DNA of 64,000 nucleotides from Rhizomys pruinosus (taxonomy: Eukaryota > Chordata > Mammalia > Rodentia > Spalacidae). A model generated the notes under the pieces. It was not told the origin of the DNA and ran no database searches. It saw nothing but the letters and a program-made list of their open reading frames with translations. Made by a program: the position numbers and the translations under genes. Of this stretch, positions 31,694 through 43,388 are shown in pieces (positions within the stretch are counted from its first letter, which is position 1; the number at the start of each line of letters is the position of its first letter). Location of the stretch: NCBI GenBank assembly GCA_009823505.1, contig VZQC01000258.1, positions 1,861,316 to 1,925,315 on the forward strand. Reading direction: 5' to 3'.

Positions 31694-31838
31694 ATTTGAG
31701 ATCAATCAATAAAATATAAATAAACCATTATGTGTAAGGTTTAAAGTAATAGCCTTGAGTAAATTATTGACTTTACAACATCAAAACCTCTATCAATCAA
31801 GAACTTCTGGGCAACGGTGATACAATAAAGGGCTTTCT

Positions 31839-31840
<2 letters not shown>

Positions 31841-31870
<30 letters not shown>

Positions 31871-32013
31871 GGTCTTTTTGAGATAGGGTCTCCCTGTAGT
31901 CCCAGCTGTCCTAGAACTCACTCTGTAGACCAGGCTGGCCTCAAACTCACAAAGATCCACCTGCCTCTGCCTCCCAAGTGCTAGGATTAAAGGCATGCGT
32001 CACCACACCTGGC
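31841..32013 (-). mobile_element. B1 SINE with 30-base T tail
   Basis: Reverse B1 after a long T run; the sequence is close to consensus, suggesting a young copy. Confidence 0.93.
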
Positions 32014-32848
32014 AGGCTTTATTTCTTATAAACTCTTCAATAAAAATATACATCTACTTTAAACACAAGGAATTACAGAAAGAGGCTAATATGATAGTGA
32101 TATCAAAACCAATCATGGGCAACAGAAGGAACACTTTAGGAGTACTTCCACTTAAGAAACAGAGCAAAAATATACGAAGTTCAATATAATTTCATTAACC
32201 CTATGATGCCATGAGCAAGAAGACATTATTCTATGAATACAAGATATCTTATCCCTAGAAATTCTGTCAATGAGTTCTAAGTAAAGATGATGAATTACAG
32301 AAATGGAGTTTACTTTTTTTACCCCACAACACCATTAAAGGGATAGCAAATTGGGTTTTCTTAGAGGTTTTAATGTATTTATCTAGAAGTGAAAAGGAAA
32401 GATTTGTAACAACAAAATGATAGAAACTGGGACGCAGGCAGGCAGTAATCGCCTGAGCATACTAGAGGCAGACGATTTTCAAGAATGCTGAGAGGGCACC
32501 CCAATTTATGTAACAGAACTATAAAGAGACTTAAGATTGGAGGCATCAGGAATTTCTGAGTGTAGGATGAAAGTAGAACTAAGATCAGAAAGATTACTGA
32601 AGATTCTATTTAAGAAGGACTCTTCCCAGCCACACAATAGAATTGCTGTCCTCTCTCACCAGAGTGATTTCCTAAAGATCCTGCCCAGCTGTACAGTGAA
32701 TTTACAATTAACAACACACACACAAACACAAACACCACAAAAAATACAACACATACATAATTATGGGAAACTGAACAATTCTATGAATTTCAGTACATTT
32801 TCATATATTTATGATATTGTACCACTACTGCAAGAAAATTTAAGTCCA
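32014..32848. other. No recognisable feature
   Basis: Non-repetitive by eye apart from a short CA-rich patch near 32715. Confidence 0.4.
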
Positions 32849-32860
32849 AGAAATGTGCTT

Positions 32861-33002
32861 GCCAGGCATGGTGGCGCACGCCTTTAATCCTAGCACTTGG
32901 GAGGCAGAGGCAGGCAGATCTTTGTGAGTTCAAAGCCAGCCTGGTCTACATAGCAAGTTCCAGGACAGCCAAAGTGACAGGGAAACCCTCTCTCAAAAAG
33001 AC

Positions 33003-33034
<32 letters not shown>

Positions 33035-33059
33035 GAAAAGAAAAGAAAAGAAAAGAAAA
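32861..33059 (+). mobile_element. B1 SINE with (AAAAG)n tail
   Basis: Near-consensus B1 (gccaggcatggtggcgcacg). The 12-bp TSD agaaatgtgctt lies at 32849-32860 and 33060-33071. Confidence 0.94.
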
Positions 33060-33206
33060 AGAAATGTGCTTAACTGTGAGAATACAAAATTGGCAGTCAT
33101 GTGTCCTGGCTCTCTTAGAAATACTAAAAACTACTAATCTACTCCAGGTCTATGGATTTGCCTGCTTTCTATGTTTTAGGTAAGTATAAGCACACATAAA
33201 AAACTT

Positions 33207-33682
33207 TTTAAACAATTTATTTAATGAACCTCCCTGGTGGGCACCCCCAAAACTCTCAATCTTCTCTTCAGCTTTTCTGCTGAAGAATTTGGCCTTCATT
33301 ATGACCCACTGCTTAGGAATCTTTCCCTTTTCCAGAACTTTGTAGAAGCGGATACCACATCAATAATGGGGGCAACTCCAGTCTTGGATTTGGCAGCATT
33401 TACCAGTGTCTGTTCACTGACCAATGTCCACAGTTTATCAAGGTTGACAGTTAGACAGAAGCTCTGGTTTCTCTTTAAGTGGTAATGGCCCATACCAACT
33501 TTCCCAAAGTAACCTGGATGATATTTATCGAGGTTGATCCTGTGGTAATGCATGCCACCAGTATTACCCCGGCCTCCAGGGTGTTTGTTGTGTTTCCTGA
33601 TGAGGCTCTGGCAGTGGCTCACGTGGCCCTGGAGTTTCCCATTCTTCCTCAGTCCGGATGGCATGGTGGTGGCTGAAAGGCC
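33207..33682 (-). pseudogene. Rpl27a-ps: Processed pseudogene of ribosomal protein L27a
   Basis: The ATG at 33664 opens [10 protein letters not shown] and GHVSH, then [36 protein letters not shown] and [15 protein letters not shown]. This is the RPL27A (uL15) order without introns. After IIDVV a small deletion shifts the frame (about 33350); the correct C-terminal part (KAKFFSR, AEEKI) continues in another frame to 33240. Non-synonymous changes and the frameshift make it a dead retrocopy of the 60S subunit gene. The 3' end has the ttcattaaa of the parent UTR; no clear A-tail remains. It abuts an L1 3' end. Confidence 0.93.
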
Positions 33683-33689
33683 ACACAAA

Positions 33690-34730
33690 GTATTTTTTTC
33701 TTTTAAATATAATACTTCTATTGATGTTTTGTGTATTTCATACATCATTTTTCAGTTCAATTTAGACACATTCCCCTCTCCCTGCCCCCATCCCATCCCT
33801 GTTCATACTTTCTGCCATACGTGTCTTGCATCTTTCTCTCAGTCTCTCCAAAGTTTTTGTCTGCAAAGGTTTATTGTCTTAGGCAGAATTCAACCACATC
33901 AGTCCATTCCTTGACCCAGTCTTTATGCTGCTGTGGTTCCCTCCCAACTGTACCACTCCAAAGTATGCCCACGTACCAGAATGATGTCATATATGTACCA
34001 GAATTATGTCCTCCAGGAATAAACTGTATGTTAACTCTGATATATGTCCAGGAGTTCACATGTTTTTTCCTTTAAATTATATATTATTCTAAAATATGAA
34101 TATATACCTTCTGCCCATATACATTAATTACCATGTCTGAAAGTAAGTGGTAAGTTAATTCTAGGGCTCATTAAGAGATTCACATTATAACATCACAGTT
34201 GCTTTCAGATAGAGAGAAATATAACAATAATGTTGCTCAGCTTGCCATTCAATTGGGAGATTTTGTACTAGCATCCACAAATGAGGGAAACCATTCCCCA
34301 TTTGTTTCTTTGGGACTTTGTTACTTCACTTAGCATAATGGCTTCAAGTTCCATCCATTTACCTGCAAAATTCATGTTGTTATCTTTCTTTACCGCTGCA
34401 TATAACTCCGTTATGTAGATATACCACACTTTTGTTATCCACTCATCAGTTGAGGGGCATTTGGGTTGGTTCCAGCTCTTCTATTGTGAAAAGAGCTGCA
34501 ATAAACATAGATGTGCATGTATTTTTGCAGTAGGATGAGTCTTGTGAGTATATACCCAGGAGTGGTATGGCTGGGTCAGGTGGTAGGCTCATTTTGAGTC
34601 TTTTAAAGGTTCTACACATTTTAAAGGTTGTATGAGTTTACATTCCCACCAGCAGTGGATAAGTGTTCCCCTTTCCCCACCACCTCTCCAGCATTTGGTG
34701 TCTTTTGTTTTCTTTTCTTTTTTTTTATGT
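33690..34730 (-). mobile_element. 5'-truncated L1: 3' UTR and ORF2 end
   Basis: T-run at 33690, L1 3' UTR to about 34310, then the ORF2 C-terminal region (reverse of the stretch ending in SQ(K)N) to 34730. Decayed. Confidence 0.88.
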
Positions 34731-34782
34731 TTCATATGCTTATATTTTAAAGCTGAACTCCTGTTCATTTGCCATTTTTATA

Positions 34783-35195
34783 ATACTTTTATTGATGTTT
34801 TGTGTATTTCAGACATCATTTTTTCAGTTCAATTTAGACATATTCCCTTTTCCCTTCCCCCCCACCCCAACCCAGATCATGCATTCTGCCATACATGTCC
34901 TGCATCTTTCTCTCAGTCTTTTTAAAGTTTTTCTCTGTAAAGGTTTATTGTTTTGAGCAGAATTTAACTTATCAGTCTGCTCTTTGACCCAGTCTGTATG
35001 TTGTTTGATTCCCTCCCAATTGTATTGCTCCAAAATATGCCTATATAAATGTAATATACATACCAGAATTATGTCCCCCAGGAATAAACTGTATGTTAAC
35101 TCCAATATATGTTTAGGAGTTCACATTTTTCTCCTTNTATATATATATATATGCTTTCCACCCATATACATTAATTACCATGTCTGAAAGTTTTT
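34783..35195 (-). mobile_element. 5'-truncated L1: 3' UTR only
   Basis: Aligns base for base with most of 33710-34145 (tattgatgttttgtgtattt through ttaattaccatgtctgaaag). A single N lies at 35137 in a TA run. Confidence 0.88.
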
Positions 35196-35212
35196 AAAAA
35201 TAACTGTTCTCA

Positions 35213-35398
35213 AGCCGGGCATGGTGGCGCACACCTTTAATCCCAGTGCTCAGGAGGCAAAGGCAAGTGGATCTCTGTGAGTTCAAGGTCAACCTGGTCT
35301 ACAAAGTGAGTTCCAGGCCATCTGGGACTAGGGTGATACCCTGTCTCAAAAAGATAAATAAATGAATGAATGAATAAATAAATAAATAAATAAATAAA
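35213..35398 (+). mobile_element. B1 SINE with (AAAT)n tail
   Basis: aagccgggcatggtggcgca start, tail aataaataaatgaatg. Short repeats ctgttctc flank it. Confidence 0.93.
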
Positions 35399-35439
35399 TC
35401 TGTTCTCTTCTCTCTGAGTTCTTTTACTTAAGATATTCT

Positions 35440-35672
35440 TGGGCTGAAGGGATGGCTCACTGGTTAAGAGCACCAACTGCTCTTGCAGAGGACCCAGGTT
35501 CGAGTACCAGCACCCACATGGAGGCTAAGAAACATCTTTAAGCAGGGTGTGGTGGCGCATGTCTTTAATCCTAGCACTTGGGAGGCAGAAGCAGGCAGAT
35601 CTCTGTGAGTTCAAGGCCAGCATGGTCTACAAGGTGAGGCTATAGGGAAATCCTGTCTCAAAAAAACAAAAA
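35440..35672 (+). mobile_element. Dimeric B2-B1 SINE (copy 3)
   Basis: B2 head ending gctaagaaacatctttaa, then B1 from gcagggtgtggtggcgcatg to ctgtctcaaaa and an A-rich tail. Its left TSD aagatattct (35430-35439) finds its partner at 36416-36425, beyond the L1 that follows. Confidence 0.88.
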
Positions 35673-36065
35673 AAGCTTTTGGAGTTTGATGAGGTCCCAC
35701 TTGTCAGCTGTTGTCCTTATTTCCTGTGCAGCTGCTGTTTGATTTAGGAAGTCTTTTCCTATGCCTATGTCTTGTAGGTTACTGCAGACTTTTTCTTCTA
35801 TCACTTTAGGGTTTCAGGTTTCAGGTTGAGATCTTTGATCCACTTGGAGTTTATTTTTGTACAGGGCAAGAGGTAGGGGTTTAATTTTGTTCTTCTACAA
35901 ATGGAGATCCAGTTTTGACAACACCATTTGCTGAAGATTCTACCTTTCCTCCATTGAGGTTTTTTGGCTCCTTTGTCAAATATGAGGTGGCTGAAGTTAT
36001 ATGAGCTCAAGTTTGGATCTTCAATTTTGTTCCATTGGTCAATGGTTCTGTTTTTTTGCCAGTGA
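35673..36065 (-). mobile_element. Inverted L1 ORF2 segment
   Basis: Reverse complement of the ORF2 region around 39290-39560 (YWHKN to LVK-type wording). It sits directly in the SINE A-tail and head to head with the L1 3' UTR that follows. Confidence 0.85.
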
Positions 36066-36415
36066 AATCTGTTTAGGAATTATCCTACACTTTATTTTCG
36101 GAATTTGTAATTTTGAAATATGTGTGGAGTATATATATGCATATTTTGGAATAATATAAAATTAAAGGGAACAAAAAAAGAGAGAGAAAAACATATTCAA
36201 AAACTGATCAAAACAGTAAACTTGTGCATCCAAAAGATTATAAAAGATGGAGAAAAAGATGCAAGACAGGACTTAACATGTATGACAGAATCCATGAGCT
36301 CTGGCAGGGGTGGGGGGGTGGGAGGATATAAGGGGTGGGCATGGATGGGGGAATGAGTCTAAATTTGATTAAGAAATGTTGTATGAAATGCACTCAATAA
36401 AAATCAACTTTAAAA
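36066..36415 (+). mobile_element. L1 3' UTR with A-tail
   Basis: Plus-strand 3' UTR with the G-rich stretch (gcaggggtgggggggtggga), gaaatgcactcaataaaaat and a short A-tail. With 35673-36065 it makes one 5'-inverted (twin-primed) insertion. Confidence 0.85.
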
Positions 36416-36479
36416 AAGATATTCTCAAGGTTTATGCACATTGTAGTATGTATTTCCTTCTTATAGTACTATTCCCCCC

Positions 36480-36631
36480 TTTTTTGTGTGTCTTTTCAAG
36501 ATGGGGTCTCCCTATAGCCCCATCTGGCCTGAGCTCACTCTGTAGACCAGGCTGACCTTGAACTCACAAAGATCCCCCTGCCTCTGCCTCTCGAGTGCTA
36601 GGATTAAAGGCATGCACCACCACACCCAGCT
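36480..36631 (-). mobile_element. B1 SINE
   Basis: Reverse B1. TSD tactattcccc lies before the T-run (about 36466) and after the element (about 36631). Confidence 0.92.
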
Positions 36632-36644
36632 ACTATTCCCCTTC

Positions 36645-36800
36645 TTATAACTGAATAATATTCTGTTATATGTGTATACCATATTTTGTTTACTCAGTTA
36701 TAATTTGATAGACATTTTGGGTGTCCCTGTTTTGCTTATTATGAATAATGCTATGAAAATTTGTGCACGTCTTTATATGGACTTCTGTATTCCTTTCTCT
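36645..36800 (-). mobile_element. Ancient L1 ORF2 C-terminal fragment
   Basis: Matches the L1 order attccattgtgta / accacattt / gctgcaataaac in reverse, heavily diverged. Confidence 0.6.
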
Positions 36801-37224
36801 AAGCAGCTTAGATGAAAATACACTGTCTGGAAATAAAAGAAATGAAAAGACATTGTTACAGAGACACTCAATGAGGAAAGGGGGAAACATCATAAAAACA
36901 TAATGCTAAATAAGAAATATTTAAATTATAATTTGAAATTTTTCAATATGATGGTGAAAAGTTAAAACCCGAATTGGCACTTTGGAAGATAAAACATTAG
37001 TCTCTTCCAAAGCGTAGAGCAAAAATATTGAGAAGTAAAGAGAAAAAGTATAAAATATTCAAAACAAGCAATATTCAAATAATAAAAAGAATGAAAAACA
37101 TGATTAAATCAACAATGAAATTATTTAGACAGTTTTTCTGGACCTAAAGTATGTGCATTTCTAGATTAAAAGGATTCATTCAGGGCTCAGCAAAATGGGG
37201 GTAGAGAGGAGTTCAATATTAAGA
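36801..37224. other. No recognisable feature
   Basis: AT-rich, non-repetitive. Confidence 0.4.
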
Positions 37225-37350
37225 TGCAGTGTGAGAACAGTTAAGAGCGCCAACTGCTCTTGCACTCAGGAGGCAGAAGCAGGTGGATCTCTGTGAGCTC
37301 AAGGCCAGCTTTGTCTACAGAGTGAGTTCCAGGCCAGCTGGGGCTATAGT
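37225..37350 (+). mobile_element. B2-head/B1 fragment chimera, different junction
   Basis: gttaagagcgccaactgctc ttgca runs straight into ctcaggaggcagaagcaggt of B1. Both the B2 part after the A box and the B1 5' part are missing, so this looks like a deleted dimer. Confidence 0.75.
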
Positions 37351-38149
37351 ATCAGAACACAGCAACAAAAATAAAGTCCTACATGTTTCTGGGACAATGA
37401 GCACAGTCCAAATACAAAGAATCAGAACTCTGGATGATTTTGATGTTTCCATAGCAACACTGAATTCATTAAGATAATGGATCAAGGCCTTCAGGGATAT
37501 CTTCAACCTAGAGTTCCACCCTCAGTTAAATTATTAGTTAATATACTATAGGAGTAGCATGTAAACATTTTAGTCAAACATGTTTCTAACTAAGACTTAC
37601 TTCCCAAGTGCCTTTCATTAGGAAATTACTGAAAAGTATTCTCCATTCCAGTAAAAAAAAAAAAAAAATAGGGGAGATAAGGAAGGGAAAGGTTATCTGA
37701 CACAAGGAAGGGGCATGGCTGGAACAGCATAGTGAGTCAGATGGCAACGATATCCCAGGCATGGAGAGCACACAGCACTGACTTGAACAAATCAGGAGGC
37801 TCTGGTCATATGACTTCAGGAATACAAAGTATATCCACGCCATATAAGATAGGGAGAGGAAAATGGGGTTGAACCAGTGATAACACATACAAATTAAGCA
37901 ATAAAATAAGTTCAGGAAAAATATTGTGCAAAGAAGAAATGTTAATATATTATGTGGCTTCATGATATTTTATAATTATGATAATAAAATATTGAAAATA
38001 AGTTTTGGACAGATTAAGTCTATCCAAAATAACAAACAGGGCATACAAGAGGTAAGACAAGATGCAAATGAGGAATGGGGATGAGAAAACTATCACCATC
38101 TTCCTCCGTAAGAATAATGGAAAAAAATGAGAAATAATTTGTAACAGTA
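37351..38149. other. No recognisable feature
   Basis: Non-repetitive apart from an A16 run near 37655. Confidence 0.4.
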
Positions 38150-38159
38150 TAGATATCTT

Positions 38160-38382
38160 GGGGCTGGAGAGATGGCTCAGCACTTAAGAGCACCGACTGC
38201 TCTTGCAGAGGACCTAGGTTCAATTCCCAGCACCCACATGGTGGCTAAGAACCATCTTTAAATCAGAAGTGGTAGTGCACGCCTTTAATCATAGCACTCG
38301 AGAGGCAGAAGCAGGTGGATCTCTGTGAGTTCAAGGCCAGCCTGGTCTAAAGAGTGAGTTCCAGGCCAGTTCCAGGCCAAAT
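38160..38382 (+). mobile_element. Dimeric B2-B1 SINE (copy 4)
   Basis: B2 head ending gctaagaaccatctttaa, then B1 (agtggtagtgcacgcctttaatc). The B1 3' end is cut at ccaggccaaat, without an A-tail. A perfect 10-bp TSD tagatatctt (38150-38159 and 38383-38392) frames the whole dimer. Confidence 0.9.
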
Positions 38383-38527
38383 TAGATATCTTATTTAGAA
38401 TTAGAGCAGTGATAAATAATTAAAGCCACAAGAAAAGGCTGAAAATGCTTGTCTTCATGATTCACATAAGAAGAGCAAATGATACAGGGCTTCATTTTGT
38501 TGGGTTGGGAGTAGGCCATCTAGAACT

Positions 38528-39635
38528 ACTTAATATAGTTAATGGAGAAAATTTGGAACCATTTATCTTAAAGGCAGGAACCCAGCAAGGCTGCCCCTTA
38601 ACACTACTCCTCTTCAACATAGTGCTTGAAACACTTGCTAGAGCAATAAGACAAGAGAAGGAAATTAAAGGAGTACTAATCAGAAAGGAAGAAGTTAAGC
38701 TATCCCTTTTTGCAGATGATATGATAGTTTACCTAAGAGATGCTAAAAACTCCACCAAAAAACTTCTAGAAACAATTAAGAGTTTTAGTAAAGTGTCGGG
38801 CTACAAAATTAACCTAGAAAATATCAGTAGCCTTTCTTTACACCAACAATAAACAAGTGGAGAAGAAACATAAAAAGACCTTCCCACTTACAATAGCCTC
38901 AAAAACAATAAGATACCTGGGAATAAACCTAACCAAAGACACCAAAGACCTCTACAACAAAAAATTTTAAACCCCTGAAAATGGAGATTGGAAATGACAT
39001 CAAAAGATGGAAAGACCTCCCATGCACATGGATTGGGAAAATTAATACAGTAAAAACGTCCATTTCACCCAAATTTATATATAGATTCAACACAATCCCA
39101 ATCAAAATCCCTATGAGCTTCTTCACAGACTTGAAAAAAAAAATTCTTAAATTCATATGGAAAAACAAAAGACCCCGAATAGCTAAAGCAACCCTAAGTG
39201 AAAAATGCAATACAGGGGGAATTGCCCTACCAGACTTCAAACTATATTACAGGGCCATAGTCATAAAGACAGCCTACTACTGGCACAAAAACAGACCCAT
39301 TGACCAATGGGACAAAATTGAAGATCAAAACTTGAGCTCATACAATTTCAGCCACCACATATTTGACAAAGGGGCAAAAAAGCCTCAATGGAGGAAGGAT
39401 ATTATCTTCAGCAAATGTTGCTGGCAAAATTGGATCACCATTTGTAGAAGAACAAAATTAAACGCCTACCTCTCACCCTGTACAAAAATCAACTCCAAGT
39501 GGATCAAAGATCTCAACGTGAAGCCTGAAATCTTGAAGGTGATAGAAGAAAAAGTTGGCAACAACCTACAAGACAGGCATAGGAAAAGACTTTCTAAATC
39601 AGACGGCAGCTGCACAGGAAGTAAGGTCAACAGTT
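38528..39635 (+). pseudogene. L1 ORF2 segment (RT core onward)
   Basis: Begins within the RT domain ([22 protein letters not shown]). The catalytic FADDMIVYL is intact at about 38709. The frame breaks near 38850 and reopens at 38981-39637 with [18 protein letters not shown] and [14 protein letters not shown]. It stops at tgacaaatggg, joined to a B1. Not functional. Confidence 0.92.
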
Positions 39636-39762
39636 GACAAATGGGAAGCAGAAGCAGGTGGATCTCTATGAGTTTGAGGCTAGCCTAGTCTACACAGTGA
39701 GTTCCAAGACAGCTGGGGCTACAGGGAGATCCTGTCTCAAAAAGACCAAAAAAAAAAAAAAA
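39636..39762 (+). mobile_element. 5'-truncated B1 fused to the L1 segment
   Basis: Starts at gaagcagaagcaggtggatc, without the B1 5' third, directly after L1 sequence in the same orientation, and ends ctgtctcaaaa with an A-tail. Consistent with template switching from B1 RNA to L1 RNA during cDNA synthesis. Confidence 0.8.
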
Positions 39763-40017
39763 TTGTTAGGCATCCAAGTACAATGCTGAAGGCTACATAA
39801 CAAGAAATGGTACTATGAAATTACCCAGTGTGTATCAAACAAATAAAATTAATACTGTATATTATTCATAAATTCACATATAAAAATTAAAAATACAGAA
39901 AATCGGGACTGTTTCCCAACTTCAGAATTGTAGCTACTTCAGAGCTAGAAAAAAATACAATGAATTATAGAGGGAGAACATTGGGATCTTAAATTCTTTC
40001 TATAGTATATTTCTTTT
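39763..40017. other. No recognisable feature
   Basis: Non-repetitive; reappears with many indels at about 42100-42360. Confidence 0.5.
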
Positions 40018-40250
40018 CTCCATGGATTTTTTTATTCAATTGTGGTGCATTTCATATAATAATACATCTTACTCATATTTATGCCCCCTCCCTTATCCAC
40101 ACCCTCCCATCACGACCCCCCATGCAAACACACACCAGATTTCATGCATTTTGTCAGATATGTTAAGGTCTATTGAGTCAAGTTTGTGTACCCAGAGCAA
40201 GTTCATCCACTAGCGTCTACTCAGCCTATCTAGTCTCTTCCTTAAAGATC
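40018..40250 (-). mobile_element. L1 3' UTR fragment
   Basis: T-rich start, C-rich stretch (gccccctcccttatccacac) and agatttcatgcatttt, the reversed L1 3' UTR layout. Confidence 0.7.
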
Positions 40251-40260
40251 AACTCTCTCT

Positions 40261-40420
40261 TGCCAGGCGTGGTGGCTCACGCCTTTAATCCCAGCACTTG
40301 GGAGGTAGAGGAAGGTGGATCTCTGAGTTCAAGGCCAGCCTTGAACTACATAGTGAGCTCCAGACCAGCTGGGATTAAAGGGAGACCCTGTCTCAACCGC
40401 TCCCCCCAAAAAAAACTGAA
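40261..40420 (+). mobile_element. B1 SINE
   Basis: ttgccaggcgtggtggctca through ctgtctcaa. The tail is disrupted by ccgctcccccc, where the second copy (42748) has an ordinary A-tail. Confidence 0.92.
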
Positions 40421-40544
40421 AGAAAATTTCCTACATCTCTACAGTGTCTCTTGGTGCTGGTTAGTTTTTGTTGACTTGATACAACTGGAGAAATCTGGAG
40501 AGACTCCCCTTTTTAAATTGATTTTTAAAAAATTCCTTCTTTTT
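40421..40544. other. Short unassigned interval
   Basis: Contains gtgctggttagtttttgttg; possibly old repeat debris, not assigned. Confidence 0.3.
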
Positions 40545-40782
40545 TATTTTTAACTTTTTATTTTTGTATGTTTATGAATGTACTGTCTGCATGTAGGTTT
40601 GTGCACCCATGTCATGCAATGCCTCGGAGGTCAGAAGAGGGTCTCAGATTCCTCTGGAACTGGAGTTCTCCTGGAATTGGAGTTACAGACAGTTCTTAGC
40701 TGCCATGTGTGTGCTGGGGATTGAACCCAGGTCCTCTGCAAGAGCAGTCGGTGCTCTTAATCGCTAGGCTATCTCTCCAGCC
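40545..40782 (-). mobile_element. B2-family SINE, young subtype
   Basis: Reverse full-length copy with the internal duplication; head ends ctatctctccagcc. Confidence 0.92.
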
Positions 40783-40886
40783 TATTTAAAAAAATTTAAA
40801 TTGAATTTTTGAGAAGTTAATAAAACATTCTTTGATCATATTTAAATGTCATTCCCTATCTGGATCTTCTCTTAGCCCCAATTTCA

Positions 40887-40941
<55 letters not shown>

Positions 40942-40942
40942 N
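40887..40942 (+). repeat. (GT)n microsatellite ending at a single N
   Basis: About 55 bases of GT ending in N at 40942, directly followed by the noisy duplicate. Probably a gap-filled junction. Confidence 0.95.
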
Positions 40943-42765
40943 CATAAGACAACAGATAAGAAATCAAAGGCGAGTACCTAAGCAGAAAGGGAAGAAGTGA
41001 GCTATCCTGTGTTGCAGATGAATGATAGTTTACCTAAGAGATTGCTACAAAACTCCACCAACAAACTCACTAGAAACAATACGAGTTTAGATAAGTTGTC
41101 GGGCTACCACCACCCACACCACACCCTCCCGAAAAATATTCAGTAGCCTTTCTTACACACAACAATAAACTAAGTGGGAGAAAACATTTAAAAAGACTTC
41201 CCACTACAATCCCTCAAAACAAAAGATATCCTGGGAATAAACCTAACCAAAGACACCAAAGACCTTCTACAAAAATTTTAAAACCCTCCTGAAAAGTGGA
41301 GATCTGCAAATGACATCAAAAGATGGAAAGACCTCCATATGCATGGACTGCTGGACACCACCCCTCTAATACAGCTACTCCTAAAACGTCCATTTCACCC
41401 AAATTTATATATAGATTCAACACAATAACCCATCAAAATCCCTATGAGCTTCTTTCCAACAGACTTGGAAAAAAACCACATTACTCTTAAATTTATATGA
41501 GAAACACAACAGACCCAACCCCAATAAGCAAATAAAGAACCCTAAGTGAAAAATGCATACAGGGGAATTGCCCAAACCAGACTTCAAACTGATATTACAA
41601 GGGTATAGTATAAAGACAGCATATACTGGCACAACAAAGACCCATTGACCAATGGGACAAAATGAAGATCAAAACTTGAGTCATACAATTCAGCCACCAC
41701 ATAGTTGACAAAGGGGCAACAAAAGACTCAATGGCAGGAAGGATATATCTTCAGCAAATGGATTGCAAAATGGATCACCAAAAAAAATAAAAGAAACAAA
41801 ATAACGCCTACCTCTCCCCTGTACAAAAATCAACTCCAAGGTGGATCAAATTCAACGTGAAGCCTGAAATCTTGAAGATGATAAGAAGAAAAAGTGCAAA
41901 CAGACTTACAGAGACATAGAAAGACTTTCTAAATCGACAAGCAGTGCACAGGAGGAATCTAAGGCAAGGTTGAACAATGGGAAGCAGAGCAGGTGGATCT
42001 CTATGAGTTTGAGGCTAGCCTCAGTCACAGCATGAGTTCCAAGACAGCTGGTGTTACAGGGGACGTCCTGTCTCAAAACGACCACCAAAAAAAAAAAAAA
42101 AAATTGTTAGGCATCCAAGTACAATGCTGAAGGCTACATAACAAGAAATGGTACTATGAAATTACCCAGTGTGTCCAAACAAATAAAATTGAATACTGTA
42201 GTCATTCATCAATTCACATATAAAAATTATTAAATACAGAGACACATCGGGACTGTTTCCCAACTTCAGAATTGTAGCTACTTCAAGCAGAAAAATAATA
42301 CAATAATTATGAGAGGAAACATTGGGATCTTAAATTCTTTCTATAGTATATTTCTTTTCTCCAGTGGATTTTTTTTATTCATTGTGGTGCGATTCATATA
42401 CTAATACATCTTACTCAGATGTATGCCCCTCCCTTATCCACACCCTCCCATCACGACCCCCCATGCAAACACACACCAGATTTCATGCATTTTGTCATAT
42501 ATGTAGTCCTATCTATCAAGCTTTGTGTCCCAGATGCCTGGGAAGTCAGCTCTTACTGAGTCTTACTCAGCCTGTCTGAGTCTCTTCCTTAAAGATCAAC
42601 TCTCTCTTGCAGGCGTGGTGGGCCACGCCTTTAATCCCAGCACTTGGGAGGTGGAGGAAGGTGATTCTCTGAGTTCAAGGCTCAGCCGTGAAACTAGCAT
42701 AGTGAGCTCCAGACCAGCTGGGAATAAAGGGAGACCCTGTCTCAAAAGACAAAAAAAAAAAAAAA
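40943..42765 (+). repeat. Indel-rich second copy of 38644-40400
   Basis: In the same order it repeats the L1 ORF2 segment (40943-41965), the B1 (41980-42095), the unassigned block, the L1 3' UTR fragment (42360-42590) and the B1 (42600-42760). It carries a small insertion or deletion every few tens of bases, in coding and non-coding parts alike, so no frame survives. A probable assembly product rather than a biological duplication. Confidence 0.9.
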
Positions 42766-43040
42766 ATCAACTCTTTATCACTCAGAGGTGATCAACTGTT
42801 AATAATTCTTCAGCTAAGGTCGGTAACGTTGGGACCTCCTCCTTCCTATTTCTCCAGTTCTATGCTGGGTTTTTGTCTGGTTGAGTTTGCATAGAAAATA
42901 CCAAAAGTATATATAGGCTAGGAGTGTTTAAAATTACCATGAAATTCAATGGTTCACTAAAATAAATAAAGACTCATGGAAGCTTTAGCAGAACAAAAAA
43001 AGGACACAGACCCAAATCACTAAATATAAAAGGTACGTTT

Positions 43041-43258
43041 GGGCTGGAGAGATGGCCTAGCGGTTAAGAGCACTGACTGCTCTTGCAGATGACCCGGTTT
43101 CGATCCCCAGCACCCATGTGGTGGCTGAGAACCATCTGTAACTCCAATTCTGGAAGAACTACAGTTCCAGGGGAATCCGACACCCTCTTCTGACCTCCGT
43201 GGCATTGCACGACACGGGTGCACAAACCTACATGCAGACAGTACAGTCATACACATAA
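43041..43258 (+). mobile_element. B2-family SINE
   Basis: Full length with the duplication (aactccaattctggaagaac...); short tail. Confidence 0.92.
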
Positions 43259-43349
43259 AAACCTTTGGTAGACTCTAGAAGAGGACAGATATACTTTACC
43301 AGTGGAATCATAGCGACAATGCCTGTTTCAGCATGGTAGTGTGTTCAGA

Positions 43350-43355
43350 GTTGTT

Positions 43356-43388
<33 letters not shown>

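Noticed and set aside
33207..33682. Functional Rpl27a gene
   Set aside because: Intronless, frameshifted in the C-terminal third, with many amino-acid changes; a processed pseudogene.
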